A DNA stretch of 17,460 bases from an uncultured Clostridia bacterium (lineage in GTDB: Bacteria; Bacillota; Clostridia; Oscillospirales; Acutalibacteraceae), in assembly GCA_946187095.1 (NCBI GenBank), contig CAMHPW010000007.1, positions 1-17,460 of the forward strand, read 5' to 3'. Position numbers and translations under genes: made by a program. Below, piece after piece: positions 15,179 to 17,460 of this stretch. The notes under the pieces are model-generated. The model made no database searches and was not told the origin of the DNA. It saw only the letters and a list, made by a program, of their open reading frames with translations. Numbering within the stretch: position 1 is the first letter of the stretch; the number at the start of each line of letters is the position of its first letter.

Positions 15179-16186
15179 TCAATTATTTTCCTGTCTGTAG
15201 TATGAAGTCCTTTCTGTCAGGTCTATATTATAATGTTTAAAATCTTCATTATACTTATGCTCAAACATTTCCTTTGTGAAGTCATTCATGCCGTTTTTGT
15301 TTTTCTCAAAATCAATGATTTCTTCAATCAAAGCCCTTTTTGTTGCAAGAGCGTTATGCAGCAGATGATAAGTAATTGTATTTCCTGTCGGATAGGTGAG
15401 TACAGTTTTTTCTATGATTATACCATAGTTTTCAAGCGTGTTCAGCATATTGAGAAATTCGGCAAATTGAGTTTCAATTTCTTTTGATTCGGGAGAAAGC
15501 AAATTGGAAATCATGAAAGTAAAATTTAAAAATAAACCATTATCCTGCCTGAGTTCGCTTGAAACCTTGAATTCTAATCCGGATTGGATAAGCTTTCTGA
15601 TTTGAGCTATAAAGCCGGATGAATCCACTATTTTCGGTTTGCTGTTTTCAAGTGTCTTTACAAGCGGTATGTAATGGGTATCTATTCGGGATAAAAGGCT
15701 GTCCCAGTAATTGCAGATATTTTTGGCAAAGCGTGATTTCCATAATTCATATTTTTTTGAAGAATCTTCTTCATTATCAGTTTTGGTATTGAGAAGGTTC
15801 TTTTTTTGTTGCTGCCATATATAAATATAGCTGTTCAGCTTGGATATTTCCCTTTCCTGAAAATACACTTTATCCTTTCTGAAAAAAGCGTAATTTTCGA
15901 GGTCTATTTTTTCAATTTCAAAGCCAAGATATTCTTCCATAAAGAAAAAAGTGCGGACAACATCTTCTATGGAGCGTATATCAATATCGGATAATGCAGA
16001 CGAATCTACATCAAGGGCTTGTACAAGTTTATTTCTGATTTCTGCTTTGGGAGCCATTGCGTCCTTTTCATATTGACGAATTCTTGTATCGGCTGTTACG
16101 GCTGAAAAACCCACTTTCATTCCGAGTTCTTTTTGAGTCATATCATGAAGTAATCTGTATCCTTTGATTTTTTCCCCAAGTGTCAT
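15179..16186 (-). CDS. XRE-family regulator with a long uncharacterised C-terminal domain
   Basis: A 335-residue protein. Residues 3-63 are a Cro/C1-type helix-turn-helix: LGEKIKGYRLLHDMTQKELGMKVG, then IRQYEKDAMAPK, as in many element repressors. The remaining 270 residues are acidic and Lys/Ile-rich, predicted mostly helical, with no motif I recognise. Such long tails can sense peptides or damage signals, but nothing here shows that. Start at ATG 16186, six bases after AAGGAGGT. A TTG at 16192 lies next to the ribosome site and is less likely. It diverges from the excisionase-like gene, the usual place for a repressor of excision genes, and converges on guaA. Codon use is more AT-rich than the purine genes, consistent with transfer. 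Confidence 0.7.
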   Translation of the reverse strand: MTLGEKIKGYRLLHDMTQKELGMKVGFSAVTADTRIRQYEKDAMAPKAEIRNKLVQALDVDSSALSDIDIRSIEDVVRTFFFMEEYLGFEIEKIDLENYAFFRKDKVYFQEREISKLNSYIYIWQQQKKNLLNTKTDNEEDSSKKYELWKSRFAKNICNYWDSLLSRIDTHYIPLVKTLENSKPKIVDSSGFIAQIRKLIQSGLEFKVSSELRQDNGLFLNFTFMISNLLSPESKEIETQFAEFLNMLNTLENYGIIIEKTVLTYPTGNTITYHLLHNALATKRALIEEIIDFEKNKNGMNDFTKEMFEHKYNEDFKHYNIDLTERTSYYRQENN

Positions 16187-16276
16187 AAGCAACCTCCTTC
16201 AAGTCTTATAATAATATATTCTAACACTAAAAAGATAAAAAGAAAAGGGAAAATATGAAATATTTAAAAAAGGATA

Positions 16277-16305
16277 TTGACAAAAATAAAACTATGATGT
16301 AATAT
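16277..16305 (+). promoter_or_regulatory. Promoter of the excisionase-integrase unit
   Basis: A perfect TTGACA (16277-16282), a 17-base spacer and TAATAT (16300-16305). The 196-base gap around it (16187-16382) is very AT-rich and would hold operators of the divergent repressor. I could not pick out a clear operator repeat or a confident promoter for the repressor. Confidence 0.6.
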
Positions 16306-16382
16306 AAAATAAATAGAAATAAAAACATTACGGTTTAAATACAAAACAAAAATAAAAATAATTTAAAAGGAGATGCTGAGCT

Positions 16383-16583
16383 ATGAATGAAAAAACAAAA
16401 CCATTATTTGTAAATGTGGATACCGTCAGAAATGATTTGGGCGTGTCCAGAGCAAAAGCATATCAGGTCATCAAGGAACTCAATACCGAACTTAAAAAGA
16501 AATATCCTATGGCTATTGTCGTTGCAGGCAAGGTGAACAGAATATGGTATGAGGAAGCCTGTCTGCAGAATATGGCAAATTAA
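16383..16583 (+). CDS. Small excisionase-like/helix-turn-helix DNA-binding protein
   Basis: A 66-residue protein. VDTVRNDLGVSRAKAYQVIKELNTEL (about 12-37) reads as a winged or MerR-like helix-turn-helix of the sort used by excisionases, followed by a basic KKKYP turn and VVAGKVNRIWYEEA, probably the wing and a last helix. Such proteins bend attachment-site DNA and steer the integrase toward excision, or regulate the element. Location just upstream of an integrase gene in the same direction supports this. AAAAGGAG lies ten bases before the ATG. Excisionase versus plain regulator cannot be told from the sequence. Confidence 0.65.
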   Translation: MNEKTKPLFVNVDTVRNDLGVSRAKAYQVIKELNTELKKKYPMAIVVAGKVNRIWYEEACLQNMAN

Positions 16584-16606
16584 CAAAATTCGGAGGATAA
16601 AGCAAA

Positions 16607-17218
16607 ATGGCAGTTTACAGAGATAAATCAAACGGCTATGACGGTAAAACGTGGCGTGTGGCTGTCTATTATACCGATTGGCAGGGCAACAGAAAAAAGC
16701 ATGAAAAACGTGGTTTCAAAACCAAGAAGTCTGCTCAGGAATATGAAACAGAATTCCTTGCCAAAAGAAAACATGATATCAACATGGGGTTCAGTGCGTT
16801 TATCGACCTTTACATGAGTGACATAAAGCCTCGCATAAAGCCGACTACATACGCCACAAAGGAAAATATTATCAATACGCATATCCGTCCGTATTTTGAA
16901 AACAAGAGTTTATCGGGCATTTCAGCGGTTGATATTTTACAGTGGCAGAACGGATTGCTTATGCTCCGTGATTCCGAGGGCAAGGGTTATTCTCAGACAT
17001 ATCTCCGTTCCGTGCAGAATCAGCTTAATGCGATTTTCAATCATGCGGTCAGATATTATAATTTGCCGAAAAGCCCTTGTGCCGCAACAAAGAAAATGGG
17101 AAAGAGCAAATCGAAAGAAATGCTGTTCTGGACAAAAGAAGAATATCTTAAATTTGCGGAAGTGATGAAAGAAAAGCCTATGTCGTATTATGCGTTTCAG
17201 CTTTTGTATTGGGGCGGC
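16607..17218 (+). CDS. Tyrosine recombinase (integrase), N-terminal part only
   Basis: About 204 residues of a Tn916-like integrase. Residues 1-55 form the arm-type DNA-binding domain (YRDKSNGYDGKTWRVAVYYTDWQGNRKKHEKRGFKTKKSA region). Residues 60-160 are the SAM-like core-binding domain (FIDLYMSDIKPRIKPTTYATKE, YLRSVQNQLNAIFNHAVRYYNL). The catalytic domain has only begun: FWTKEEYLKF, then AFQLLYWGG. In this family the next residues are a REGE-type stretch with the first catalytic arginine. That arginine, the HxxR and the catalytic Tyr are missing, because the frame runs on into unrelated sequence. CGGAGGA precedes the ATG, 24 bases after the excisionase-like gene. As written it could not recombine DNA. 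Confidence 0.8.
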
Positions 17219-17460
17219 ACTGTCGCAGTTGAAATTAACAGAGGTGAAACTGTAAGTAACTTTACTAAATGGAAAGCTTTACGTTATCTTATGAAAGACC
17301 CTGTAGAAATATGGGATACTTCTCTTAAAGGCAAAGTAGCTGGTACTTACGGTGTTAATATGGGTGATGGTGCTAAGAAACTCGAAGGATTACGTCTGCT
17401 TAAAGAAATGCTTTATACTGAAATAGGTAAAGATGATTTAGGTAATACGGTTTATTTCTT
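17219..17460 (+). CDS. Internal fragment of a phage-like protein, probably terminase large subunit nuclease domain (partial)
   Basis: The integrase frame stays open, but the 80 residues from AVEINRGETV onward do not fit an integrase. Instead VEINRGETV, ALRYLMKDP, YGVNMGDGAKKLEGLRLL and YTEIGKDDLGNTVYF resemble the C-terminal nuclease region of large terminases from tailed phages (crAss-like or similar). That is recalled similarity, not a search. Codon choice changes at the same place: Thr is mostly ACT, Val GTA, Leu TTA and Ile ATA, whereas the integrase part favours ACA/ACC/ACG. The frame is open to the end of the window, so neither end of this gene is present. Confidence 0.45.

Larger units (their letters stand above)
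15101..17218. mobile_element. Left part of an integrative element behind guaA
   Basis: A regulator reading left, a small excisionase-like gene and a tyrosine integrase reading right form a standard recombination module of integrative elements. It begins directly after guaA, whose 3' end is a documented target of site-specific islands. Cargo, right end and second attachment site are not in the window, because the integrase loses identity near 17218. No repeat of the guaA end (CGAATGGGAATGA) was seen to the right, so an attachment site is not proved. Confidence 0.5.

Overview
The window is mostly one stretch of a low-to-mid GC Firmicutes chromosome, probably a Ruminococcus-like member of the Oscillospiraceae. 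The evidence is strong AGGAGG ribosome sites, sigma-A promoters, a MinD-like/mgsA pair as in clostridial min loci, a B. subtilis-type Fe-S PurF, and a surface protein with a Ruminococcus-style VPATGD cell-wall anchor. This assignment is inference from gene style, not a database match. Both ends appear to come from other organisms. Bases 1-99 encode the tail of a Bacteroidales type IX secretion C-terminal sorting domain. From about 17219 an integrase turns in frame into what looks like a phage terminase nuclease domain. This is what a metagenomic contig with chimeric ends would look like, though natural recombination is possible.

Layout. 1-180: Bacteroidales-like gene end and its terminator. 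181-330: junction zone with a palindrome, a short direct repeat and a possible 12-codon gene remnant. 430-1530: two promoters, a secreted and probably sortase-anchored protein with a carbohydrate-binding-like domain, and its terminator. 1599-3972, minus strand: FkbM-type methyltransferase, methylglyoxal synthase and a MinD-like protein with a defective P-loop, followed by a two-sided terminator. 4005-5345, minus strand: glutamate dehydrogenase, divergent from the next operon. 5576-15146, plus strand: one promoter followed by purC-purF-purB-(AIM24-like)-purA-glmS-guaA and a strong terminator. 15179-17218: a mobile-element recombination module (XRE regulator, excisionase-like protein, tyrosine integrase) directly behind the 3' end of guaA, a known island insertion site. 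17219-17460: phage-like tail.

How the genes work together. PurF opens the purine pathway, PurC and PurB act in its later steps, PurB and PurA make AMP, and GuaA makes GMP. PurF, GlmS and GuaA are all glutamine amidotransferases. The divergent gdhA fixes ammonium into glutamate, so the gdhA/purC pair joins nitrogen assimilation to the main glutamine users. Four intergenic gaps carry seven-base tandem repeats, often arranged as hairpins and always touching the stop codon of the gene next to them. These short repeats and the AIM24-like gene inside the purine operon are the least explained parts of the native sequence.
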